Positions 47,085 to 57,912 of a stretch of 64,000 nt of DNA are shown piece after piece; within the stretch, counting starts at the first letter, position 1, and the number at the start of each line of letters is the position of its first letter. Origin of the DNA: Glacieibacterium frigidum (GTDB lineage: Bacteria; Pseudomonadota; Alphaproteobacteria; Sphingomonadales; Sphingomonadaceae); the NCBI RefSeq assembly GCF_007097155.1, contig NZ_VJWA01000001.1, positions 558,001-622,000 on the forward strand. The letters are read 5' to 3'. A program made the position numbers and the translations under genes. The notes below the pieces were generated by a model. The model saw only the letters and a program-made list of their open reading frames with translations, made no database searches and had not been told where the DNA came from.

Positions 47085-47585
47085 TTACCTCCCGACGACC
47101 CGCTCCTTGACGAGCGGCAGCAGCGTGTCGACGATCCGTCGTGCCGAGGCTGCGTCCCGGGCGATCGCCCGTATTGTAAGCAGGTCGCCGTCTCGGATCA
47201 CGATCGCCGTCGCGCCTGCGGTATCACCGACCCTGTAACTGCTTACCCACCCGACCGCCGGCGCGACGTCGAGCGCCGATATACGGCATTCGGGACTGCG
47301 CGCCCGGCAGATGCGTTCCAGGTCGTCGATCTTGGTCTGACCCGCGCGCACGCGCTGCTCGGTCCCGTCGTTCTGAACACCGATCTGCACGCCGACGATC
47401 GGCTCCCCCGCGCAGCTCGCGCACATCAGGTCGATGCGGGCGGGCGCGGCGCGTCCGATGAAGCCGGGGCCGAGCGCCTCGGTCACTGCCCGCTCGATGG
47501 TCGTCAGATCCTTGACCGCCAGGCCTTTCGAAAACGCACCTGCAGGGGCCAGCATCGCAACCGAGGCAAGAAACGCGCGCAACAT
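47085..47585 (-). CDS. Exported cysteine-containing protein, unknown function
   Basis: A 166-aa protein I do not recognise. The ATG at 47585 opens on a likely signal peptide (MLRAFLASVAMLAPAGAFS); the open frame upstream is poor in coding signal. The mature part has two cysteine pairs (LMCASCAGE near residue 56 and ICRARSPEC near 90), consistent with disulfides in the periplasm, and a C-terminal alpha/beta segment (ATAIVIRDGDLLTIRAIARD). It sits between the thiC remnant and intact thiC, inside the accessory region. Confidence 0.6.
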   Translation of the reverse strand: MLRAFLASVAMLAPAGAFSKGLAVKDLTTIERAVTEALGPGFIGRAAPARIDLMCASCAGEPIVGVQIGVQNDGTEQRVRAGQTKIDDLERICRARSPECRISALDVAPAVGWVSSYRVGDTAGATAIVIRDGDLLTIRAIARDAASARRIVDTLLPLVKERVVGR

Positions 47586-48091
47586 CAGCTTTAGCCTCTT
47601 CGTCACGAGATCCAGCACGCCCTCGTCATCGACATCGCTGCCTTGTGCGCGCGCCAATCCAGCTGACGTGCGTAGAGCAGCCGCTCGGCGGGCACCAGCC
47701 AGACGGACCACCCCCGGCGCGCGATCGAGCTTGCTGCGCAGGCCAAATCCGCTTCTTACCATGACTTACGTACGCCTATCTGGTACAAAAGCCGGGTATC
47801 GTTTAGCGTCGGTTGCGTTCGCAATTCGGCCGGCCAAGCAATCCTCGAAATCGGAGTCAAAAGCGTGAACATCGTGACCTTGCCAGCCCCGCGCCCGATC
47901 CGGAGATCTGCAAAATCATCGTCGAATCGTGAACTTCGGGACCTTCGCAGCCGGCCCGGGGCGGCTGCCTCCCCAGACCGGGCACCGGCCTCCCGCCCGC
48001 CGCATGCGCGACGGCTGGGCGGGTGGTCAGGAACGGTTTTCGAAACCGCTCCCCGGTGTCAAATTCGCTTACTTGTTCATCTTCGCCGGGC
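47586..48091. other. 506-bp non-coding gap downstream of thiC
   Basis: No convincing gene. It contains an imperfect direct repeat of GTGAACnTCGnGACCTT (47864 and 47929, 65 bp apart), a 7-bp hairpin GCAGCCG/CGGCTGC at 47947-47968, and a CGGTTT/AAACCG hairpin close to the thiC end. The promoter of the leftward exported-protein gene must lie in its left part. Confidence 0.4.
48034..48048 (-). terminator. Small hairpin downstream of thiC
   Basis: A CGGTTT/AAACCG stem with a 3-nt loop lies 43 bp past the thiC stop in the direction of thiC transcription. Only two Us follow, so termination is possible but weakly supported. Confidence 0.3.
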
Positions 48092-50747
<2,656 letters not shown>

Positions 50748-50760
50748 GTGCGGACTCTCG

Positions 50761-50780
50761 TTGACAACCTAGTCAGTCAA
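50761..50780. promoter_or_regulatory. Candidate TetR operator
   Basis: Arms TTGAC and GTCAA flank a 10-bp centre, a size typical of TetR-family operators. The site lies 14 bp upstream of the tetR start and overlaps a TTGACA-type -35 element for the rightward gene. A second perfect palindrome, TGACGTCA, lies at 50801-50808. Confidence 0.5.
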
Positions 50781-50823
50781 TTGCATCGTAGCAGGGTCAG
50801 TGACGTCACCCAAGGTGAAAGCG

Positions 50824-51756
50824 ATGGACCTGCTCGACTCGGCCCGCACGATCCTCGCCGATGTCGCGTGGAAGATGGGGCACGGGCAGGGCTTCTGGAT
50901 CACCTTCGGCACCTACATGACGATGCTGGCGATCGAGCGCATCGCCTATCTGTTCGAGGGCGCGCCGCGCTGGGACGAGCGCGACGCCTGGGCCAATGTC
51001 GGCAATGCGCTGGTCACACTGGCGTTCGACGCGCTGGTCTTCGGCGCGATCGTCGTCGGCGTCTATCTGTGGGTCTACGAGCACCGCATCGCGAGCGTGC
51101 CGTTCGTCTGGTGGGGCTGGGTGCTGGCGTTCGTGCTCAACGACCTCGCCTATTACATCGACCACCGCATCGCCCACCGCACGGGGTTCCTGTGGGCGAT
51201 CCACACGTCGCACCACAGCAGCCGCGAGATGAACCTGCTCGTCGCCAACCGCGGCACCATCCTCGGCAGCGGAGGACTGATCTCGCCGACCTATTTCGTG
51301 CTGGCGCTGGTCGGCGTGCACCCGGCGATGTGGCTCGCGGTCAAGTTCTTCGGCAATCTGTGGGGCATCTTCAACCACACGCGGCTCGTCGGGCGGATGG
51401 GCGTGCTCGAGAATTGGCTGTGCACGCCGGCCAACCACCGTGTGCATCACGGCGTCGACACACCCTATCTCGATCGCAACTACGGCCAGACGCTGCTGAT
51501 CTGGGACCGGCTGTTCGGCACGTGGCAGCGCGAGACGGTGCCGCCGACCTTCGGCCTCGTCGAGCAGATGGACAGCCACCGTATCTGGGATATCCAGACT
51601 TGGGGGGTGCAGCGGCTGGCGGCCCGCATGCGCGCCGCGCCGACCTGGGGCGACCGGCTGCGCTATCTGTGGAAGCCGCCGGGATGGAGCCACGACGGGC
51701 GCCACTCGACGACCGAAGCGATCCGCGGCGAACCTACAGGAAGTACTTCAGCTTGA
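50824..51756 (+). CDS. Sterol desaturase / fatty acid hydroxylase family enzyme
   Basis: A 310-aa integral-membrane di-iron oxygenase. Four to five transmembrane helices surround the histidine clusters HRIAH (near residue 117), HTSHH (near 132) and NHRVHH (near 207) that bind two irons. Family members hydroxylate or desaturate sterols, fatty acids or carotenoids. ATG at 50824 has AAGGTG upstream; a GTG eight codons earlier is less likely. It is divergent from the TetR gene, which probably controls it. The 3' end overlaps the convergent DUF2141 gene by 23 bp. Confidence 0.88.
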   Translation: MDLLDSARTILADVAWKMGHGQGFWITFGTYMTMLAIERIAYLFEGAPRWDERDAWANVGNALVTLAFDALVFGAIVVGVYLWVYEHRIASVPFVWWGWVLAFVLNDLAYYIDHRIAHRTGFLWAIHTSHHSSREMNLLVANRGTILGSGGLISPTYFVLALVGVHPAMWLAVKFFGNLWGIFNHTRLVGRMGVLENWLCTPANHRVHHGVDTPYLDRNYGQTLLIWDRLFGTWQRETVPPTFGLVEQMDSHRIWDIQTWGVQRLAARMRAAPTWGDRLRYLWKPPGWSHDGRHSTTEAIRGEPTGSTSA

Positions 51757-52165
51757 TCGTCTCGACCGTGTCGCCGGTCACGTCGAAGCGCGTCGCGGCA
51801 TAACTCGGCGGGCCGAACGCCAGCTTGGGGTTCTGCGAGAAGCCGACGCCTTCCTTCGGGATGCCGAGCAGGTTCTTGTCGAGCTTGCCGTTGCCGTTCT
51901 CGTCATGGAGCAGCGACACCGCATAGTCGCCCGGCGCCAGCGGTACCGACACCGCGACCTGGGCAGCGGCGCGCACGATGATCTGCTGACCCTCGCCCTC
52001 GCACTTGCCGTCGGGGAAGCGCTTGGGGCTGTGCCAGATGCACAGGCGGACATCACCGTTGGTCGAGCGAAGTCCGGCGAGTGCGATTTCTAGCCGCGCC
52101 GGGTCAGGCGCCGGCGCGCTGCCCAGCAGGGGCAGGAGAAGCAGCGGCAGCAGGGCGCGGTTCAT
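51734..52165 (-). CDS. DUF2141 exported protein
   Basis: A 143-aa exported beta-sandwich protein of the DUF2141 family. The signal peptide is MNRALLPLLLLPLLGSAPA, and the signature is VPLAPGDYAVSLLHDENGNG followed by KLDKNLLGIPKEGVGFS. DUF2141 proteins often neighbour carotenoid or lipid-modifying genes, as here. Function is unknown. The start overlaps the coding end of the next upstream desaturase gene by 62 bp, so the two are on one transcript. Confidence 0.88.
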   Translation of the reverse strand: MNRALLPLLLLPLLGSAPAPDPARLEIALAGLRSTNGDVRLCIWHSPKRFPDGKCEGEGQQIIVRAAAQVAVSVPLAPGDYAVSLLHDENGNGKLDKNLLGIPKEGVGFSQNPKLAFGPPSYAATRFDVTGDTVETIKLKYFL

Positions 52166-52898
52166 CGATGAACTCCGGTGCCAGGCCAGCGTCGGTACGG
52201 CACAATCGATCCCATACACGAAAATATAGCCCGTAGTTGGTCAGGTAGCGGCGGTGATGCAGTTCATGGTGCGCTGCGGTAATCATGCCACTACCGAATC
52301 GACCCTTAACCCAGGATTTCGGAAAAATCTCCCACCCCATGTGGTTCGTCACCCCGAAGAAGCTGGCGACGAGCAGCACCACCAGCAGCGCCCCCCAGTG
52401 GATCGGCACGAGAAAGACCAGCGCGGGGAACAGCCACGCGCCCGAAATCGCCTCGTAAGGATGGAACGCCATAGCGGCCCAGGCAGTCGGCGGGCGGCTG
52501 GCGTGGTGGACGGCATGGACGCGCGCGAACCACCACGGCCGGTGCATCAGGCGGTGCGTCCAGTAGAACCAGGTATCGTGCGCGAACAAGTAGATGGCGA
52601 TGCTGAGCGGCAGCCACCACCAGCCGTACGCCAGCGGGTCGTCGTAGATGCGCGTCCAGCCGAGCTCGTGCCAGCCGACCGCGACGATCCCGGCAGGCAG
52701 GCCGTAGATCGCCGCCGACAGCAAAGACCAGCCGATCTCGCTGCGGATCTGGCGCCGCCGCCGGACCTCGTTGGCCGGACCCGCGACAATACCGCGCCGG
52801 GCGGTCAGCCACGCGAAGCCCCCCGACACGCCAAGGTAGCGCACCGCGACGATCGCGATCATCGCGAGCGTGCCGATCAGGAAGGGCAGGGCCGTCAT
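52104..52898 (-). CDS. Sterol desaturase family membrane enzyme near crtY
   Basis: A 264-aa membrane di-iron enzyme with four or five transmembrane helices and histidine motifs HDTWFYWTHRLMH (near residue 106), HAVHH (near 128) and HHELHH (near 211). Neighbouring crtY and crtI make a carotenoid or sterol-like substrate plausible, but substrate is not established; it is not the classic CrtZ. It is divergent from crtY with 122 bp between, and its 3' end overlaps the DUF2141 gene. Confidence 0.85.
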   Translation of the reverse strand: MTALPFLIGTLAMIAIVAVRYLGVSGGFAWLTARRGIVAGPANEVRRRRQIRSEIGWSLLSAAIYGLPAGIVAVGWHELGWTRIYDDPLAYGWWWLPLSIAIYLFAHDTWFYWTHRLMHRPWWFARVHAVHHASRPPTAWAAMAFHPYEAISGAWLFPALVFLVPIHWGALLVVLLVASFFGVTNHMGWEIFPKSWVKGRFGSGMITAAHHELHHRRYLTNYGLYFRVWDRLCRTDAGLAPEFIDEPRPAAAASPAPAGQRAGA

Positions 52899-53020
52899 CG
52901 CGCCTGCCTAACGCCGCGTGAGGCCCCCGTCACCTGCCGCACCGTCGCACGGCCCTGCGGCACCATGCGCGGGGTACCGGGGTCGCGCTGCGGCGTGCGC
53001 CCTGCTAACCCGGCGCGACC

Positions 53021-54181
53021 ATGGACTTCGACGTGATCCTTGCCGGCGGGGGCCTGCACAACGGGCTGATCGCGCTGCGCCTGTCGCAGTTGCGCCCGGA
53101 CCTGCGCGTCGCGATTGTCGAGGCGGGCGAAACGATCGGCGGCAACCACACCTGGTCGTCGTTTGCGAAGGACATCAGCCCCGAACAGGCAGTGTGGACG
53201 GCGCCGTTGTTCGAACATCGCTGGGACCGCTACACGATCCGCTTTCCGGCGCATCGCCGCGAACTCGACGCCGGCTACGGCAGCGCCACCTCCGCGCGTC
53301 TCGACGCCGCAGTCCGCGCCGCGCTGCCCGCCGACCGCATCCTGACCGACGCGCCCATCGTCGCACTCGACGCGACGAGCGTGACTCTCGCCGATCAGCG
53401 CGTGCTGACCGGTGCGTGCGTGATCGACGGGCGCGGGCAGGGGCCGACCAAGGCGCTCGACCTGCGCTGGCAGAAATTCCTGGGCGTCGAGGTCGAGCTG
53501 GCGGAGCCGCACGGCCTGACCGGCCCGATCATCATGGACGCGACCGTGCCGCAGCACGACGGCTACCGCTTCGTCTACACGCTGCCCTTCGGGCCGCGCC
53601 ACGTGCTGATCGAAGACACGTATTTCAGCGACGGCAACGACCTGTCGCCCGCATTGCTGCGTGGCCACATCGCCGATTACGCCGCCGCGCAGGGCTGGAC
53701 GATCGTCAGCAGGGGGCGCGAGGAGCAGGGCATCCTGCCGCTCGCTCTCGGCGGCGATATCGAGGCGTTCTGGGACGAGGGCGAGGCCGGCGTGCCGCGC
53801 GTCGGGCTCAGGGCCGGCCTGTTCAATCCGGTCACCGGCTACAGCTTCCCCGACGCCGTCCGCACCGCCGACCTCGTCGCCAGCCTCCCAGCCTTCGACG
53901 CCCCGGCGGTCTACGCCGCCCTCCGCGCCGACAGCTCCGCCGCGTGGAAGGCTCGCCGCCTGTATCGCATGCTCAACCGCATGCTCTTCCTCGCCGCGCA
54001 CGACGAGGAGCGGCGGCACATACTGCAGCGCTTCTACCGCCTCAACGCGGGGCTCGTGTCGCGCTTCTACGCCGCGCGCTCGACGCTCGCCGACTGGGCG
54101 CGCATCCTCACCGGCAAGCCGCCGATCCCGATCTCGCGCGCCGTGCGCACCCTTATCGCCTACGAAATGGAACACAGATGA
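53021..54181 (+). CDS. crtY: Lycopene beta-cyclase
   Basis: A 386-aa FAD-dependent CrtY that closes both ends of lycopene to give beta-carotene. The dinucleotide-binding motif is DVILAGGGLHNGLIALRL at residues 4-21, followed by IGGNHTWSSF near 41 and IDGRGQGP near 138, all typical of CrtY. The stop overlaps crtI by 4 nt (ATGA). Confidence 0.93.
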   Translation: MDFDVILAGGGLHNGLIALRLSQLRPDLRVAIVEAGETIGGNHTWSSFAKDISPEQAVWTAPLFEHRWDRYTIRFPAHRRELDAGYGSATSARLDAAVRAALPADRILTDAPIVALDATSVTLADQRVLTGACVIDGRGQGPTKALDLRWQKFLGVEVELAEPHGLTGPIIMDATVPQHDGYRFVYTLPFGPRHVLIEDTYFSDGNDLSPALLRGHIADYAAAQGWTIVSRGREEQGILPLALGGDIEAFWDEGEAGVPRVGLRAGLFNPVTGYSFPDAVRTADLVASLPAFDAPAVYAALRADSSAAWKARRLYRMLNRMLFLAAHDEERRHILQRFYRLNAGLVSRFYAARSTLADWARILTGKPPIPISRAVRTLIAYEMEHR

Positions 54182-55668
54182 AGACAGCCTGCGTCATCGG
54201 CAGCGGCTTCGGCGGCCTCGCGCTTGCGATCCGCCTGCAATCGGCGGGCGTTCAGACGACGCTGATCGAAAGCCGCGACAAGCCCGGCGGCCGTGCGTAC
54301 GTCTGGGAAGACGAGGGCTTCACCTTCGACGCCGGCCCGACGGTGATCACCGACCCGTCGTGCCTCGAGGAATTGTGGGAGCTGTCGGGCCGCAAGCTCA
54401 GCGACTACGTCGAGCTGCTCCCCGTCACGCCCTTCTACCGCCTCCTCTGGGAAGACGGCAGCGTCTTCGACTATTCGAACGACGACGCCGAGCTGTTCCG
54501 CCAGATCGGCGAGTTCAACCCCGCGGACGTTGCGGGCTACAAGAAATTCCTCGAGTTTTCCGAAGGCGTCTTCCGCGAAGGCTATCAGAAGCTCGGGCAC
54601 GAGGCGTTCCTCGACTTCCGCTCGATGCTCAAGGCCGCGCCGAGCCTGATGAAGTACGAGGCGTTCCGCTCGGTTCACGCCATCGTCGCGCGCCACATCA
54701 AGGACGAGCGGCTGCGCCAGGCGTTCAGCTTTCACTCGCTGCTGGTCGGCGGTAATCCGTTCAAGACGAGCAGCGTCTATGCGCTGATCCACGCGCTCGA
54801 GAAGAAGTGGGGCGTCTGGTTCCCGCGCGGCGGCACCCACGCGCTGGTGCGCGGCATGGTGAAATTGTTCGAGGACCTCGGCGGCACCTTCAAGTGCGGC
54901 AGCGGCGTCGAGCAGATCACCGCGACCGGCGCCCGCGTCACCGGCGTGCGGACCAAGGACGGCTGGAGTGGCAGCTTCGACACCGTCGCGTCGAACGCCG
55001 ACGTGGTGCACACCTATCGCGACCTGCTGAGCGGCCACCCGCGGGGTCCTGCGATGTCGAAGTCGATGCAGCGCCGCAGCTTCTCGCCGTCGCTGTTCGT
55101 CACCTACTTCGGCCTCAAGCGCGAATGCCCTGAGGTCAAGCACCACACGATCCTGTTCGGCCACCGCTACAAGGAGCTGCTCGGCGAAATCTACGCCGGC
55201 GGAACGCTGGCCGAGGACTTCAGCCTCTACCTCCACCACCCGACCGCCACCGACCCCGCGATGGCCCCCCCGGGGTGCAGCGCCTTCTACGTCCTGTCGC
55301 CGGTTCCCCACCAGGGCAAGCTCGACATCGACTGGCAGGCGGAGGCGCCGAAATACGCCGACTCGATCCTCGACGCCCTCGAGCGCCGCATCCTGCCCGG
55401 CCTGCGGAACGACCTGGTGACGATGCGCACCTTCACCCCGCAGGACTTCTCGACCGAGCTTAACGCGCATCTGGGCAGCGCCTTCAGCCTCGAACCCGTC
55501 CTCTGGCAGAGCGCCTACTTCCGCACCCACAACCGCGACGACGTGCTGTCGAACCTGTACTTCGTCGGCGCGGGCACGCACCCGGGCGCGGGGATCCCGG
55601 GGGTGGTGGGCAGCGCGAAGGCGACGGCGAAGCTGATGATCGGCGAGGGGGAGCGGGTGGCCGCTTAG
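54178..55668 (+). CDS. crtI: Phytoene desaturase
   Basis: A 496-aa CrtI that desaturates phytoene to lycopene in four steps. The FAD-binding N-terminus is VIGSGFGGLALAIRLQSAG, then DKPGGRAYVWEDEGFTFDAG with PTVITDP, and the C-terminal flavin motif is FVGAGTHPGAGIPGVVGSA. It is coupled to crtY. Genes for phytoene synthase (crtB) and GGPP synthase (crtE) are not in the window. It ends 4 bp from the stop of a convergent dehydrogenase. Confidence 0.96.
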   Translation: MKTACVIGSGFGGLALAIRLQSAGVQTTLIESRDKPGGRAYVWEDEGFTFDAGPTVITDPSCLEELWELSGRKLSDYVELLPVTPFYRLLWEDGSVFDYSNDDAELFRQIGEFNPADVAGYKKFLEFSEGVFREGYQKLGHEAFLDFRSMLKAAPSLMKYEAFRSVHAIVARHIKDERLRQAFSFHSLLVGGNPFKTSSVYALIHALEKKWGVWFPRGGTHALVRGMVKLFEDLGGTFKCGSGVEQITATGARVTGVRTKDGWSGSFDTVASNADVVHTYRDLLSGHPRGPAMSKSMQRRSFSPSLFVTYFGLKRECPEVKHHTILFGHRYKELLGEIYAGGTLAEDFSLYLHHPTATDPAMAPPGCSAFYVLSPVPHQGKLDIDWQAEAPKYADSILDALERRILPGLRNDLVTMRTFTPQDFSTELNAHLGSAFSLEPVLWQSAYFRTHNRDDVLSNLYFVGAGTHPGAGIPGVVGSAKATAKLMIGEGERVAA

Positions 55669-55672
55669 GCAG

Positions 55673-56443
55673 TCACTCCATGAACCACCCATGGCTCACG
55701 ACCACGCTCTGACCAGTCAGCGCGTTGGTCGGGAACGCCGCCAGGAACACCGCGGTGCGAGCGACGTCGTCGAGGGTGGTGAATTCGCCGTCGACCGTGT
55801 CCTTGAGCATGACCTTGGCGATCACGTCTGCTTCCGACAGGCCCAAGGCTGCGGCCTGTTCGGGGATCTGCTTGTCGACGAGAGGGGTGCGGACGAAGCC
55901 GGGGCAGATGACATTTGTCCGGACATTGTGCGCGGCGCCCTCCTTGGCGACGACGCGGGCGAGGCCGAGGAGGCCGTGCTTGGCGGTGACGTAGGGGGCC
56001 TTCAGCACCGACGCGGTCTTCGAATGGACCGAGCCCATGTAGATGATGCTGCCGCCTTGGCCCTTTTGCATGTGGCGCAGGGCGGCCCGGGTCGTGAGGA
56101 AGGCGCCGTCGAGATGGACGGCGAGCATCTTCTGCCAGTCGGCGAAGCCGAACTCGGCGACGGGGGCGACGATCTGGATGCCGGCGTTCGAGACGAGGAT
56201 GTCGAGGCCGCCCCATAGTTCCGCGACGGCGTCGATGCCGGCGTCGACCTGGGGCTCGCTGGTGACGTCCATCGCTACGGGATGGGCATTGGGGCCGAGC
56301 TCGGTCGCGGTCTTGGTCGCGGCTTCGAGACTCAGGTCGGCGATGGCGACCTTTGCGCCTTCGGCGAGGAAGACTTTGGCTATTTCTCGGCCGATGCCGG
56401 AGGCTGCGCCGGTGACGAGGGCTCGTTTGTTCTGGAGAAGCAT
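55673..56443 (-). CDS. bdhA: 3-hydroxybutyrate dehydrogenase
   Basis: A 256-aa short-chain dehydrogenase interconverting 3-hydroxybutyrate and acetoacetate with NAD. The cofactor loop is [10 protein letters not shown] near residue 11, NAG is in [12 protein letters not shown], and the catalytic Ser, Tyr and Lys are in [10 protein letters not shown] and [26 protein letters not shown] near residue 212 is typical of the hydroxybutyrate enzyme. It could work with the thiolase at 15967 in poly-hydroxybutyrate turnover. Confidence 0.92.
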   Translation of the reverse strand: MLLQNKRALVTGAASGIGREIAKVFLAEGAKVAIADLSLEAATKTATELGPNAHPVAMDVTSEPQVDAGIDAVAELWGGLDILVSNAGIQIVAPVAEFGFADWQKMLAVHLDGAFLTTRAALRHMQKGQGGSIIYMGSVHSKTASVLKAPYVTAKHGLLGLARVVAKEGAAHNVRTNVICPGFVRTPLVDKQIPEQAAALGLSEADVIAKVMLKDTVDGEFTTLDDVARTAVFLAAFPTNALTGQSVVVSHGWFME

Positions 56444-56464
56444 GGGGTGGGGTTAGCAAAGTAA

Positions 56465-56590
56465 GAGCGTCGCGGCAAAGCCGCGCCGTCGGACGGGCGG
56501 CGGCGTTGGGCCGCCGCTCCGCCGGCCGGAATAAGCGCGAGTCCGCGTCTAAGTCGGGGAACGCGAAGACGCGTTCGCCGCCTTAGCCTC
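56465..56590 (-). repeat. Copy B of a ~125-bp structured intergenic repeat
   Basis: Aligned on the minus strand to copy A at 57779, it shares GACTCGCGC, CCGGCCGGCGGAGCGGCG, then after a diverged patch CCGACGGCGCGGC-TTGCCGCGACGC. It holds two hairpins: GAACGC/GCGTTC at the start and CGCGGC-TTT-GCCGCG (56471-56485) at the end. It lies between the 3' end of rpoZ and the start of bdhA. An additional inverted repeat AATAAGCGCG / CGCGCTTATT (56530-56603) spans the rpoZ stop. Confidence 0.8.
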
Positions 56591-56598
56591 GGCCGCGC

Positions 56599-56940
56599 TT
56601 ATTCGTAATCCGGACCCATATTCTGGTTCCGCGGCGGCTGAGCAGCCGTCAGGCGCAGAGCCTCAGCAGACGCCGCCAGCGACCCGACCGCGTCGGGCGT
56701 ATCGTCGTTGTCCGCGATCACCCGCTGCATCGACGCGACGAGCGCCTCCTGCAGCACCTTCGGCTTGACTGTCTGCTCGGCGATTTCGCGCAGGGCGACA
56801 ACGGGGTTCTTGTCGCGGTCGCGGTCGACGGTCAGTTCGCCGCCGCTGCTGATCTGGCGGGCGCGGGTGCCGGCCATCAGGACGAGCTCAAAGCGGTTGG
56901 GGATCTTGTCGACGCAATCCTCGACTGTGACGCGCGCCAT
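56599..56940 (-). CDS. rpoZ: RNA polymerase omega subunit
   Basis: A 113-aa omega subunit that helps assemble RNA polymerase beta-prime. The core [20 protein letters not shown] with the following MAGTRARQI is invariant in the family, and [11 protein letters not shown] is the conserved second part. The C-terminal ~45 residues are a variable tail. ATG at 56940 is the only start that fits. The usual neighbour spoT/relA is not here. Confidence 0.96.
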   Translation of the reverse strand: MARVTVEDCVDKIPNRFELVLMAGTRARQISSGGELTVDRDRDKNPVVALREIAEQTVKPKVLQEALVASMQRVIADNDDTPDAVGSLAASAEALRLTAAQPPRNQNMGPDYE

Positions 56941-57166
56941 AGGTAACTCCGGGGTGTTCGGGAAAGGCGGGGCACTACGCCACGCGGGCCCGTCCGTCAA
57001 GGAAATCACCTTGACTGGCGCCTCCGCCAAGACTAACGGGCGCGCTTCGCAATTGGCCCTGCACCCCCGGTGAAGCAGTGGCCGCGCCCGGCAACAGGCC
57101 GTGCGGTGCGAGACCGGGGTATGCGCTGGCACTCCGCCCGCGCAGTCATAGCGAATTGGACCGACA
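56941..57166. other. 226-bp divergent spacer between rpoZ and rpsD
   Basis: Promoters for both rpoZ (leftward) and rpsD (rightward) must lie here. No strong consensus -35/-10 pair was seen by eye and no ORF is credible. Confidence 0.4.
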
Positions 57167-57778
57167 TTGACCAAGCGTACTAGCTCGAAGCACAAACTCG
57201 ATCGCCGGATGGGCGAGAATATCTGGGGCCGCCCCAAGTCGCCCGTCAACAAGCGCGAGTACGGCCCCGGCCAGCACGGCCAGCGCCGCAAGTCGAAGCT
57301 GTCGGACTTCGGCATCCAGCTCAAGGCGAAGCAGAAGCTGAAAGGCTACTACGGCGACGTCACCGAGAAGCAGTTCCGCGCGACCTATGCCGAGGCCGTC
57401 CGCATGAAGGGCGATACCTCGCAGAACCTGATCGGCCTGCTCGAGCAGCGCCTCGACATGGTGGTGTATCGCGCCAAGTTCGTGCCGACGATCTTCGCCG
57501 CGCGCCAGATCGTCAACCACGGCCATGTCATGGTCAACGGCCGCCGCTGCAACATCGCCTCGGCGCGCGTGAAGCCGGGCGACGTCATTGAACTCGGCCA
57601 GAAGGCCAAGGACATGGCGCTGGTCATCGAGGCGCAGAGCCTCTCCGAGCGCGAGACGCCCGAGTATGTCGCGGTCGACGGCACCAAGGCGACCTACGTG
57701 CGCGTGCCGACGCTCGACGAGGTTCCGTACGCTGTGAAGATGGAGCCGAACCTGGTCGTCGAATTTTACAGCCGCTAA
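57167..57778 (+). CDS. rpsD: 30S ribosomal protein S4
   Basis: A 203-aa S4 that nucleates 30S assembly. The N-terminus includes [20 protein letters not shown] and [17 protein letters not shown], and the S4 RNA-binding domain is [20 protein letters not shown] near residue 100. The start is TTG at 57167, giving the standard length; no better ATG is in frame. It lies between the two inverted copies of the structured repeat. Confidence 0.97.
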   Translation: MTKRTSSKHKLDRRMGENIWGRPKSPVNKREYGPGQHGQRRKSKLSDFGIQLKAKQKLKGYYGDVTEKQFRATYAEAVRMKGDTSQNLIGLLEQRLDMVVYRAKFVPTIFAARQIVNHGHVMVNGRRCNIASARVKPGDVIELGQKAKDMALVIEAQSLSERETPEYVAVDGTKATYVRVPTLDEVPYAVKMEPNLVVEFYSR

Positions 57779-57912
57779 GCGCGGCGAGTGGGTAGCGTGG
57801 CGAACGCACTTCGCGTTCGCCACGCTACGCGCCGACTCGCGCAAGGCCGGCCGGCGGAGCGGCGAGCACATCGCAGCCCGCCCGACGGCGCGGCCTTGCC
57901 GCGACGCCCTTC
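57779..57912 (+). repeat. Copy A of a ~125-bp structured intergenic repeat
   Basis: It fills the gap between rpsD and the convergent dsbA-like gene. A perfect 16-bp stem with a 5-nt loop (57792-57828, arms GTAGCGTGGCGAACGC and its complement) is followed by the shared block GACTCGCGC, CCGGCCGGCGGAGCGGCG and a second hairpin CGCGGC-CTT-GCCGCG at 57889-57903. It matches copy B at 56465 in inverted orientation. It may act as a bidirectional terminator as well. Confidence 0.82.

Noticed and set aside
47864-47954. Direct repeat GTGAACnTCGnGACCTT as an attachment-site pair
   Set aside because: The copies are only 65 bp apart, imperfect, and bracket nothing, so they do not look like att sites.
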